Shown here: one piece after another, positions 1 to 4,346 of the stretch | How the letters are laid out: every line of letters begins with the position of its first letter | How positions within the stretch are numbered: the first letter of the stretch is position 1 | NCBI GenBank assembly: GCA_016217585.1 | Contig: JACRHQ010000043.1 | Location: 1-7,622, forward strand | DNA length: 7,622 bases | Reading direction: 5' to 3' | Source of the DNA: Candidatus Omnitrophota bacterium | Lineage (GTDB): Bacteria; Omnitrophota; Gorgyraeia; Zapsychrales; Zapsychraceae | Position numbers and translations under genes: made by a program | The notes under the pieces: generated by a model | The model's input: only the letters and a program-made list of their open reading frames with translations | Told to the model about the DNA's origin: nothing | Databases searched by the model: none

Positions 1-12
1 ATTTGTTTGTAA

Positions 13-18
13 TATAAT
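13..18 (+). promoter_or_regulatory. Consensus -10 hexamer just before the first gene
   Basis: A perfect TATAAT lies 3 nt before the ATG at 22. Any -35 box would fall outside the window. If this hexamer is used, transcription would begin at about 24-26, at or just past the ATG, so either the mRNA is leaderless or nearly so, or the hexamer is a chance A/T-rich match. No Shine-Dalgarno motif is visible before the ATG. Confidence 0.3.
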
Positions 19-21
19 TTT

Positions 22-324
22 ATGGACAGTGTTATATCTAAAAATAAAATTCATATCCGGTTGACCGATGAGCGCTGGGCGCATATTACGGAAGAGCACT
101 GCGAGTTGGCAGGCCTGCGGTTAGAGGTCATGGAAACAGTCAATGACCCGTCGCAGATTTTCGCCGGGAGTCTCGGAGAGTTGATCGCGTTGCGCGAGAT
201 GGCGAAGGGGAAATATCTGTCTGTCATTTACAGGGAATGGGCGCGGGATGGTTTCATTATTACGGCCTTTTTAACCAAACGGGTCAAATCGTTAAGCCGG
301 AGGAAACTGATATGGTCAAGATAG
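22..324 (+). CDS. Small BECR/RelE-like nuclease-type protein (putative toxin of a TA pair)
   Basis: A 100-residue protein with no signal peptide or membrane segment. It resembles a widespread family of small proteins with an N-terminal R-L-T-[DE]-x-R-W-x-H-I-x-x-x-H block (here about residues 13-26), a central G-E-L-I-A-L-R segment (about 52-58), a Y-L-S-V-I-Y-R-E strand (about 65-72) and a D-G-F-I-I-T-A-F strand (about 76-83). I associate this pattern with phage/toxin nucleases of the Barnase-EndoU-ColicinE5/D-RelE (BECR/PBECR) type; the nuclease role is inferred from memory, not shown. An in-frame TAA at 10-12 means the gene cannot extend upstream, so ATG 22 is the best start (TTG 61 is the only other early option). 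Its last 13 nt overlap the next gene, whose DUF2283-like product would be the antitoxin partner. The region looks more A/T-rich than the operon downstream, which fits a mobile TA module. Confidence 0.6.
   Translation: MDSVISKNKIHIRLTDERWAHITEEHCELAGLRLEVMETVNDPSQIFAGSLGELIALREMAKGKYLSVIYREWARDGFIITAFLTKRVKSLSRRKLIWSR
299..303 (+). promoter_or_regulatory. Shine-Dalgarno GGAGG fixing the start of the DUF2283 gene
   Basis: GGAGG ends 8 nt before ATG 312. It lies inside the coding region of the upstream gene and decides the start: the longer open frame beginning at ATG 237 has no such motif and would put an unrelated 25-residue extension on the protein. Confidence 0.7.
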
Positions 325-587
325 CGATTGAAGAGTTTTTAAATATGTTGCCAGCCGTCAAACATTCCCCGCGGAAATTTCTGTGGTCGTCGTACGACCC
401 CGAAGGAGATGTTCTTTATATTAATTTTAAGAAGCCAAGTCATGCCACGGACAGCGAGCTGACCGACAATGATATTATCGTCCGTTATGACGGCAAACAA
501 ATTGCGGGGGTCACTATTTTGAACGCCATGAAGTATAAGAAAAAAAGGATCCTTAAATGGGGTACACGCGCGACGCGAAAAGGGTAG
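312..587 (+). CDS. DUF2283-domain protein, putative antitoxin
   Basis: A 91-residue protein. The core, about residues 25-67, has the DUF2283 pattern: W-S-S-Y-D-P-E-G-D-V-L-Y-I-N-F, then a stretch with D-N-D-I-I-V-R-Y-D, then I-A-G-V-T-I-L-N-A. DUF2283 proteins are typically about 60-75 residues, so this one has a short N-terminal extension (E-E-F-L-N-M-L-P) and a basic tail (K-K-K-R-I-L-K-W) that could contact nucleic acid or the partner. The function of DUF2283 is not firmly established; genes for it are commonly found beside small toxin-like proteins. Here it overlaps the upstream BECR-like gene by 13 nt, which suggests translational coupling. The toxin-first order is that of HigBA-type loci. 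The start is chosen from GGAGG at 299-303. The domain call is fairly secure; the antitoxin role is inferred from context. Confidence 0.68.
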   Translation: MVKIAIEEFLNMLPAVKHSPRKFLWSSYDPEGDVLYINFKKPSHATDSELTDNDIIVRYDGKQIAGVTILNAMKYKKKRILKWGTRATRKG

Positions 588-591
588 AAAA

Positions 592-597
592 TAGAAT
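592..597 (+). promoter_or_regulatory. Possible -10 box for dapL (weak)
   Basis: TAGAAT matches 5 of 6 bases of the -10 consensus in the short gap after the DUF2283 gene. It would start transcription near 604 and leave about 12 nt of leader containing the GGGAG at 606-610. No convincing -35 hexamer is seen at the right distance, so dapL may instead be read from upstream. Confidence 0.2.
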
Positions 598-605
598 ACA
601 ACTAT

Positions 606-610
606 GGGAG
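606..610 (+). promoter_or_regulatory. Shine-Dalgarno GGGAG deciding the dapL start
   Basis: GGGAG ends 5 nt before ATG 616. The alternative ATG at 604 overlaps this motif and has only A-rich, SD-less sequence before it, so 616 is the better start. Confidence 0.6.
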
Positions 611-615
611 TAAAT

Positions 616-1782
616 ATGTCTGTTAATATTGAATTCGCCGACCGGTTAAAAGAATTACCGCCGTATTTGTTCGTCGAGATTGACAAGGCCAGGCGCGAGG
701 CGGTGGCCCAGGGGCGGGATGTGATCAATCTGGGGATCGGCGACCCGGATTATCCGACGCCGGCGCACATCGTCGAGGCCATGAAAAAGGCCGTGGAGGA
801 CGGCGGCAACCACCATTACGCGCTGGACGCCGGATTGCCCGCGCTGCGTCAGGAAATCGCGCGATGGTTCCAGGGGCGGTTTAACGTCGCACTTGATTCC
901 GACACGGAAATCTATCCGCTGATCGGTTCCAAGGAAGGTCTGGCGCACTTGCCTCTGGGGGTCATAAACCCAAAAAATAAAGTGGCCCTGACCGACCCGG
1001 CGTATCCGGCGTACCGGCCTTCGATCCTTTTCGCCGGCGGCAAGATCGTCAGCGTGCCGCTTAAGGCCGGCAACGACTTCCTGCCCGACGTTGCGAAGAT
1101 CGAGAAAATTAACGGCTTGAAAATGATCGTGGTCAATTATCCGAACAACCCGACGGCGTCTGTGGCGACCCGGGAGTTTTACCAGGGGCTCGTCGACCTG
1201 GCGCGCAGCAAGGGATTTGTCATCGTCTCCGACATGGCGTACTCGGAAGTGTATTTTGATAACCAGAAACCGGTCAGTATCCTGGAGATCGAAGGCGCCA
1301 AAGAAGTCGCCGTCGAATTCCATTCGTTCTCCAAGACCTATTACATGACCGGCTGGCGCATCGGCTGGGCGTGCGGGAACCCGACGTTGATTGCCGCGCT
1401 GGGCAAAGTGAAAACAAATTTTGATTCCGGGATCTTCCAGGCGATTCAGGTCGCCGCCATTACGGCGTTGAAAAGTCCGCCGCTGGTGGCCGAAGAGATG
1501 CGCGCGCTTTACCAGGAGCGCCGCGACCTTGTCATTAACGGTTTGCGCAATATCGGCTGGAAGATCACCCCGCCGAAGGCCGCGTACTATGTCTGGGCGA
1601 AAATCCCGAAAGGCTTTTCCACGTCGATGGAAACGGCCAAGGCGTTTCTGGACAAGGCGGACATCGTGGTGACGCCGGGCAACGGTTTCGGCGAGGCCGG
1701 GGAAGGTTATATCCGCATGGCCCTGACCGTGCCGAAGGAACGCCTGCACGAGGCGGTAGAACGCTTGAAAAAAGTTCTGTAA
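616..1782 (+). CDS. dapL: LL-diaminopimelate aminotransferase
   Basis: A fold-type I, PLP-dependent class I/II aminotransferase of 388 residues (392 if ATG 604 is used). DapL converts tetrahydrodipicolinate and glutamate to LL-2,6-diaminopimelate and 2-oxoglutarate in one step, bypassing the succinylase or acetylase branches to lysine and peptidoglycan meso-DAP; it is cytoplasmic. The N-terminus (A-D-R-L-K-E-L-P-P-Y-L-F-V-E-I-D) is characteristic of DapL-type enzymes, followed by G-I-G-D-P-D-Y-P-T-P. PLP-site residues can be read: N178 in N-Y-P-N-N-P-T, D206 and Y209 in S-D-M-A-Y, the Schiff-base lysine K240 in S-F-S-K-T-Y-Y-M-T-G-W-R-I-G, and the carboxylate-binding R367 in Y-I-R-M-A-L. Length is normal and the gene is intact. 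It stands 28 nt after the TA-like pair and 13 nt before folK, heading the biosynthetic run. Other aminotransferases of this class (aspartate or alanine) are the main alternative; the N-terminal block favours DapL. Confidence 0.88.
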   Translation: MSVNIEFADRLKELPPYLFVEIDKARREAVAQGRDVINLGIGDPDYPTPAHIVEAMKKAVEDGGNHHYALDAGLPALRQEIARWFQGRFNVALDSDTEIYPLIGSKEGLAHLPLGVINPKNKVALTDPAYPAYRPSILFAGGKIVSVPLKAGNDFLPDVAKIEKINGLKMIVVNYPNNPTASVATREFYQGLVDLARSKGFVIVSDMAYSEVYFDNQKPVSILEIEGAKEVAVEFHSFSKTYYMTGWRIGWACGNPTLIAALGKVKTNFDSGIFQAIQVAAITALKSPPLVAEEMRALYQERRDLVINGLRNIGWKITPPKAAYYVWAKIPKGFSTSMETAKAFLDKADIVVTPGNGFGEAGEGYIRMALTVPKERLHEAVERLKKVL

Positions 1783-1786
1783 TCAT

Positions 1787-1790
1787 GAGG
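1787..1790 (+). promoter_or_regulatory. Shine-Dalgarno GAGG before the TTG start of folK
   Basis: GAGG ends 5 nt before TTG 1796 and supports that non-ATG start. The nearby ATG at 1785 is in another frame and stops after nine codons. Confidence 0.5.
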
Positions 1791-1795
1791 CGGCA

Positions 1796-2248
1796 TTGGC
1801 AACGGCTTATTTAGGACTTGGTTCAAATCTGGGTGATCGGGCGGGGAATATCGCGAAGGCCGCCGCCCTGTTGCGGGAGAGGGGCGTAATCCTTCTTAAA
1901 GTGTCCACGGTTATCGAGACCGATCCCGTCGACGGCCCGCCTGCGGCAGAGCCGCAGAGCAAATTCCTCAACGCCGTCGTCAAGGTTGAAACCCGTTTGT
2001 CTCCCGTCGAGCTGCTGGACTGCTGCCAAGCCATTGAACAGGAACTGGGCCGCGTGCGGACGGTTGTCAACGGCCCGCGCACCATTGATCTCGATATCCT
2101 CTTGTATGATCGTCTTGCCATTGATACGCCGCAATTGAAGGTCCCGCACCCGCGCATGTTCGAGCGGGCGTTTGTTTTAGATCCCTTAAAAGAAATCGAA
2201 CCTGGTTTACTGGAAGAATTGTCCGATGCGTGTCGTCAGATCCATTAG
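1796..2248 (+). CDS. folK: 2-amino-4-hydroxy-6-hydroxymethyldihydropteridine pyrophosphokinase (HPPK)
   Basis: HPPK transfers pyrophosphate from ATP to 6-hydroxymethyl-7,8-dihydropterin, the step before dihydropteroate synthase in folate synthesis. The 150-residue length is close to the family's usual 155-165. Diagnostic motifs are all present: Y-L-G-L-G-S-N-L-G-D-R (residues 5-15), F-L-N-A-V (57-61), G-P-R-T-I-D-L-D-I-L-L-Y-D (93-105), where D98 and D100 are the expected Mg-binding pair, and V-P-H-P-R-M-F-E-R-A-F-V-L further on. It starts with TTG, supported by GAGG at 1787-1790; no in-frame ATG would keep the N-terminal beta strand. It lies 13 nt after dapL and overlaps panC by 23 nt, so translation of the two is probably coupled. 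No folP, folB or folE is in the window; it is a stand-alone HPPK, not fused to DHPS. Confidence 0.92.
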   Translation: MATAYLGLGSNLGDRAGNIAKAAALLRERGVILLKVSTVIETDPVDGPPAAEPQSKFLNAVVKVETRLSPVELLDCCQAIEQELGRVRTVVNGPRTIDLDILLYDRLAIDTPQLKVPHPRMFERAFVLDPLKEIEPGLLEELSDACRQIH

Positions 2249-3071
2249 AACCATGCAGCGCCTGGTCAGCCAGGCAAAACGCTCGGGCAAACGCGTCGGT
2301 TTTGTCCCCACGATGGGGGCTTTGCACGACGGCCACCGTTCGCTCCTGCGCCGCTGCCGACGGGAAAATGACCTGGCCGTGCTGAGCATTTTTGTCAACC
2401 CCAAGCAGTTTGGCCTCAGAGAAGATTTCGCGAAATATCCCCGTCGGGAGCACGACGATAAAAAGCTGGCAAAGAAAGAAAAGGTTGATATAATGTTTGT
2501 GCCGTCGGTGAAAGAAATGTATCCCGAGGGGTATTTGACATATATTGAAGTTGAGAAGATGACGCAATTTTTGTGCGGCAGGTCCCGCCCCGGGCATTTT
2601 AAGGGAGTTACGACGGTTGTCGGGAAGTTGTTGAATATCGTGACGCCTGATGTCTTGTACCTGGGGCAGAAGGACGCCCAGCAGGCGGCGGTCCTGAAAC
2701 GGATGGCCCGGGATTTGAACTTCCCCGTCGCCGTCCGCGTTTGTCCGACGGTGCGCGAGGCCGACGGCCTGGCCATGAGCTCGCGCAACCAGTATTTACC
2801 GGCGGGCCAGCGCCGGGAAGCGGCGGTATTGTACCGGGCGTTACGCGAAGCCCGGCAAGGCGTGGCCGCGGGGAACCGTTCGTCGGCGGGAATCGCCGGC
2901 GGGATACGTTCGCGCATCGGGCGGGAGAGTTCGGGCCGGATCGATTACATCGAGTGCGTGGACGCGGATACGATCCTGCCGCTCAAGAGAATTCAGGGGA
3001 AAACGATTATCGCGCTTGCCGTGTGGTTCGGTAAAACGCGTTTGATCGACAATATCATCGTGCGGACGTGA
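2226..3071 (+). CDS. panC: Pantothenate synthetase (pantoate--beta-alanine ligase)
   Basis: PanC condenses pantoate with beta-alanine using ATP, through a pantoyl-adenylate, giving pantothenate for coenzyme A. The 281-residue length is typical. Motifs in order: F-V-P-T-M-G-A-L-H-D-G-H at 26-37 (the nucleotidyltransferase HxGH-type signature, H34 and H37), F-V-N-P-K-Q-F at about 57-63, C-G-R-S-R-P-G-H-F-K-G-V at 117-128, L-G-Q-K-D-A-Q-Q at 146-153, and M-S-S-R-N at 184-188 (the KMSKS-like loop). The start ATG 2226 has GGAAG at 2212-2216, 9 nt upstream, inside folK. The 23-nt overlap with folK and the 1-nt stop/start overlap with the next gene (TGATG at 3069-3073) place it firmly in the operon. 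Partner genes panB and panD are not in the window. Confidence 0.94.
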   Translation: MRVVRSIRTMQRLVSQAKRSGKRVGFVPTMGALHDGHRSLLRRCRRENDLAVLSIFVNPKQFGLREDFAKYPRREHDDKKLAKKEKVDIMFVPSVKEMYPEGYLTYIEVEKMTQFLCGRSRPGHFKGVTTVVGKLLNIVTPDVLYLGQKDAQQAAVLKRMARDLNFPVAVRVCPTVREADGLAMSSRNQYLPAGQRREAAVLYRALREARQGVAAGNRSSAGIAGGIRSRIGRESSGRIDYIECVDADTILPLKRIQGKTIIALAVWFGKTRLIDNIIVRT

Positions 3072-3898
3072 TGTCTTATCGAAAGCGCAGGTTGAAAATC
3101 GGGATCGTGGGCTGCGGCGCCATCGGCGGGGGGATCGCCCGGTACGTTTTAAAAGAATTAAAAAAAGATTGTCAACTGACGGGTCTTTATGATATTGAAT
3201 ATGAGAAGGTTGAGAGGCTTCGACGGGAACTCGGCCTCGGTAACGTCGGTAAAGCTTCCCTTGAATCGCTTGTCCAGAGTTGTGACCTTATGATTGAAGC
3301 CGTCAACGCGCGCAGCACCAGAAATATTATCCGGCAAGCTCTTTTGAAACGAAAACATGTCCTCGCCATGAGCGTCGGGAACCTCCTGAAGGCCAGAGAC
3401 CTGTACCGGCTGGAGCGCGACAAGCGGTGCCGTCTCCTGATCCCCTCCGGCGCTGTGGCCGGCATCGACGCTGTCAAGGCCGCGGGCCTCGCCCGCATCC
3501 GTCAGATAAAACTTACCACCAGAAAGCCGTTGAGCGGTTTCACCGGCAATCCTTACCTGAAGGAAAAGGGGATCGACCTTGCCCGTATCAAAGGGGAGAC
3601 GGTCCTTTTTGAGGGCGGCGTCGCATCTTCCGTCAAATTTTTTCCGCAGAATATCAACGTGGCCGCCACCCTTGCCCTGGCCTCGGGCGCCGGCGGCAGG
3701 ATGACCGTGCGCATCATGACCTCACCGGAGTACAGGACGAATTCTCATGAAGTCGAGGTGACCGGCGATTCCGGGCGGATCGTCACGCGCACGGAAAACG
3801 TCGTGTGCCCGGAAAATCCGAAGACAAGCTATCTGGCCGTTTTGTCCGCGGTCCAGACGTTGCGGCAATTCTGCCTGGGGACGTGTGTGGGGACGTAA
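3071..3898 (+). CDS. nadX: L-aspartate dehydrogenase
   Basis: NadX oxidises L-aspartate to iminoaspartate with NAD(P)+, replacing the FAD-dependent oxidase NadB as supplier of quinolinate synthase NadA in NAD synthesis. The 275-residue protein has an N-terminal Rossmann fold with G14-C-G16-A-I-G19, then S-V-G-N-L-L, I-P-S-G-A-V-A-G-I-D-A (124-134), T-T-R-K-P, and the strongly conserved F-P-Q-N-I-N-V-A-A-T-L-A-L-A starting at 191. H226 in N-S-H-E-V-E-V is the probable catalytic histidine. It is slightly longer than typical members (about 240-270). ATG 3071 is preferred to GTG 3068 because TGATG makes a 1-nt overlap with the panC stop, a usual coupling arrangement. The clear FPQN block makes a homoserine dehydrogenase-like or other oxidoreductase less likely. 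Placement directly after panC is noteworthy; nadA and nadC are not in view. Confidence 0.88.
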   Translation: MSYRKRRLKIGIVGCGAIGGGIARYVLKELKKDCQLTGLYDIEYEKVERLRRELGLGNVGKASLESLVQSCDLMIEAVNARSTRNIIRQALLKRKHVLAMSVGNLLKARDLYRLERDKRCRLLIPSGAVAGIDAVKAAGLARIRQIKLTTRKPLSGFTGNPYLKEKGIDLARIKGETVLFEGGVASSVKFFPQNINVAATLALASGAGGRMTVRIMTSPEYRTNSHEVEVTGDSGRIVTRTENVVCPENPKTSYLAVLSAVQTLRQFCLGTCVGT

Positions 3899-3904
3899 AA
3901 ATTC

Positions 3905-3910
3905 TATAAA
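3905..3910 (+). promoter_or_regulatory. Possible -10 box upstream of the repeat-protein gene
   Basis: TATAAA (5 of 6 to consensus) lies in the 42-nt gap after nadX and would leave a leader of about 24 nt containing the strong ribosome binding site. No good -35 hexamer is seen, so read-through from the operon is equally possible. Confidence 0.22.
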
Positions 3911-3927
3911 ACCGCAGTTCAATGAAA

Positions 3928-3936
3928 GGGAGGTGA
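3928..3936 (+). promoter_or_regulatory. Near-ideal Shine-Dalgarno GGGAGGTGA
   Basis: This is close to a full complement of the 16S rRNA 3' tail and ends 4 nt before ATG 3941. It is the strongest ribosome binding site in the window. It shows that ATG 3941, not the internal ATG 3989, is the original start of the repeat-protein gene, even though the frame meets TAG at 3971. Confidence 0.75.
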
Positions 3937-3940
3937 GTCG

Positions 3941-4189
3941 ATGGCTCAGAAAGTCGCAAAGGTAGGAGTATAGAAAGAGATAGGGTATATGTACTTCGTG
4001 GTCAAGCACGGCGACGTGTCTTGCGCGAAGATGGCCCGCGGCAGCAAAAAAGGCGGCCAGACCAAGAAGGTCGCCAAGGCCGGTGTCAAGAAGCAAAAAG
4101 GATACCTTTACTTTATTGACAAGCACGGGGATATCTCCTGCGCCAAGATGGTCCGCGGAGGCAAGAAGAAGAAATCGAGAAGAAGGTAA
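3941..4189 (+). CDS. Small basic two-repeat protein, frame interrupted by an in-frame TAG (possible pseudogene)
   Basis: Family not securely recognised. From ATG 3941 the frame gives 10 residues (M-A-Q-K-V-A-K-V-G-V), a TAG at codon 11, then 71 more codons to TAA 4187-4189. Read through, the product is 82 positions made of two copies of a 39-residue unit. Each copy has a basic lead-in (K-V-A-K-x-G-V), then G-Y-[ML]-Y-F-[VI]-x-K-H-G-D-[VI]-S-C-A-K-M-x-R-G, then Lys/Gly-rich sequence. About 24 Lys/Arg face 4 Asp/Glu, so nucleic-acid or ribosome binding is conceivable but not shown. Each unit looks like a beta-hairpin with an H-G-D turn and carries one cysteine (positions 28 and 67). There is no signal peptide or membrane segment. 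The longest uninterrupted frame is 3989-4189 (66 residues), but its ATG has no good ribosome site and begins inside the first repeat. It follows nadX by 42 nt and is followed by a strong terminator. Confidence 0.55.
3947..4174 (+). repeat. Two tandem 39-codon coding repeats
   Basis: The two copies are offset by exactly 117 nt (39 codons): about 3947-4057 (codons 3-39) and 4064-4174 (codons 42-78). Protein similarity is strong, with K-H-G-D-[VI]-S-C-A-K-M identical apart from V/I, while many third positions differ. This indicates an old internal duplication kept at the protein level. Confidence 0.75.
3971..3973 (+). other. In-frame amber codon at a position encoding lysine in repeat 2
   Basis: Codon 11 is TAG. 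The matching codon in the second repeat, codon 50 at 4088-4090, is AAG (Lys), so a single A-to-T change explains it. Downstream codons stay in the same frame, with repeat homology on both sides of the stop, so it is a point nonsense and not a frameshift. Confidence 0.75.
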
Positions 4190-4209
4190 GCAGTTGCTTT
4201 TATCTGGAC

Positions 4210-4252
4210 ATCGCCATGTCCCGGGGAGAAATCCCCGGGCATGGCGATTTTT
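4210..4252 (+). terminator. Strong rho-independent terminator
   Basis: The arms are 4210-4227 and 4232-4248. They form 17 base pairs with one bulged T at 4219 and a GAAA tetraloop (4228-4231), followed by a run of five T at 4248-4252. The inner half is C-C-C-G-G-G-G-A. The T-run occurs only on the + side, so it works in the direction of the operon and should end transcripts from the biosynthetic and repeat-protein genes 20 nt after the stop codon. Confidence 0.9.
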
Positions 4253-4279
4253 GATTTACCACCATTCTTTTATTATAGA
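4251..4279 (+). promoter_or_regulatory. Possible uvrA promoter inside the inverted repeat (weak)
   Basis: TTGATT (4251-4256) and TATAGA (4274-4279) are 17 nt apart, each matching 4 of 6 consensus bases. If used, the -10 box lies in the loop of the 4253-4294 dyad and transcription would begin near 4286. uvrA needs a promoter somewhere after the terminator, and this is the best candidate I can see in 4253-4346. Confidence 0.3.
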
Positions 4280-4294
4280 AAATGGTGGTAAATC
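4253..4294. repeat. Perfect 14-bp inverted repeat with 14-nt A/T-rich loop
   Basis: Arms GATTTACCACCATT (4253-4266) and AATGGTGGTAAATC (4281-4294) are exact reverse complements around a 14-nt loop. No T-run follows on either strand, so it is not a second terminator. It abuts the terminator's T tract and precedes uvrA by 52 nt. It could be an operator for a dimeric regulator, a leader hairpin, or part of a small repeat element. Confidence 0.85.
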
Positions 4295-4332
4295 ACCCTA
4301 AGCGACTGAACGTAAGTGAAGGAGCGAAGGGT
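4295..4332. repeat. REP-like intergenic element bounded by ACCCT/AGGGT
   Basis: A 38-nt segment starts ACCCTAAGCGA and ends GAGCGAAGGGT. The terminal 5 bp pair perfectly and the inner part pairs imperfectly. The pattern (CCCT, AGCGA-type repeats, GAAGGG) resembles short palindromic elements dispersed between genes in many bacterial genomes. Only one copy is in the window, so dispersal cannot be seen here. Confidence 0.4.
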
Positions 4333-4346
4333 TACCTTATCCGCCT

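Noticed and set aside
237..311. Longer N-terminus for the DUF2283 protein from ATG 237
   Set aside because: The 25 extra residues come from a frame within the upstream gene, have no family resemblance and no SD, whereas GGAGG at 299-303 serves ATG 312.
604..615. ATG 604 as start of dapL
   Set aside because: It has no ribosome site and overlaps the GGGAG that is properly spaced for ATG 616; family members begin close to the 616 product.
655..1749. 364-codon open frame on the minus strand
   Set aside because: It lies wholly antisense to dapL, whose PLP-site motifs are intact. Long antisense frames are expected in GC-rich codons, and the translation is Arg/His/Asp-rich with no recognisable domain.
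2067..2917. Minus-strand frames of 176 and 236 codons across folK/panC
   Set aside because: They are shadows of two clearly identified enzymes, with low-complexity Arg-rich translation.
3941..4189. Genome-wide reassignment of TAG as a sense codon
   Set aside because: The BECR-like gene, the DUF2283 gene and folK all end at TAG at family-appropriate lengths. Reading through the folK TAG at 2246-2248 would add a long unrelated tail overlapping panC. dapL, panC, nadX and uvrA contain no in-frame TAG.
3989..4189. ATG 3989 as the natural gene start
   Set aside because: It begins in the middle of repeat 1, at the residue aligned with Leu of G-Y-L-Y-F, and lacks a good SD, while ATG 3941 has a near-perfect one and extends the repeat homology. 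It remains possible as a re-initiation site.
4253..4294. Second intrinsic terminator
   Set aside because: The hairpin is strong, but neither strand has a T-run immediately after it, and the preceding structure already terminates.
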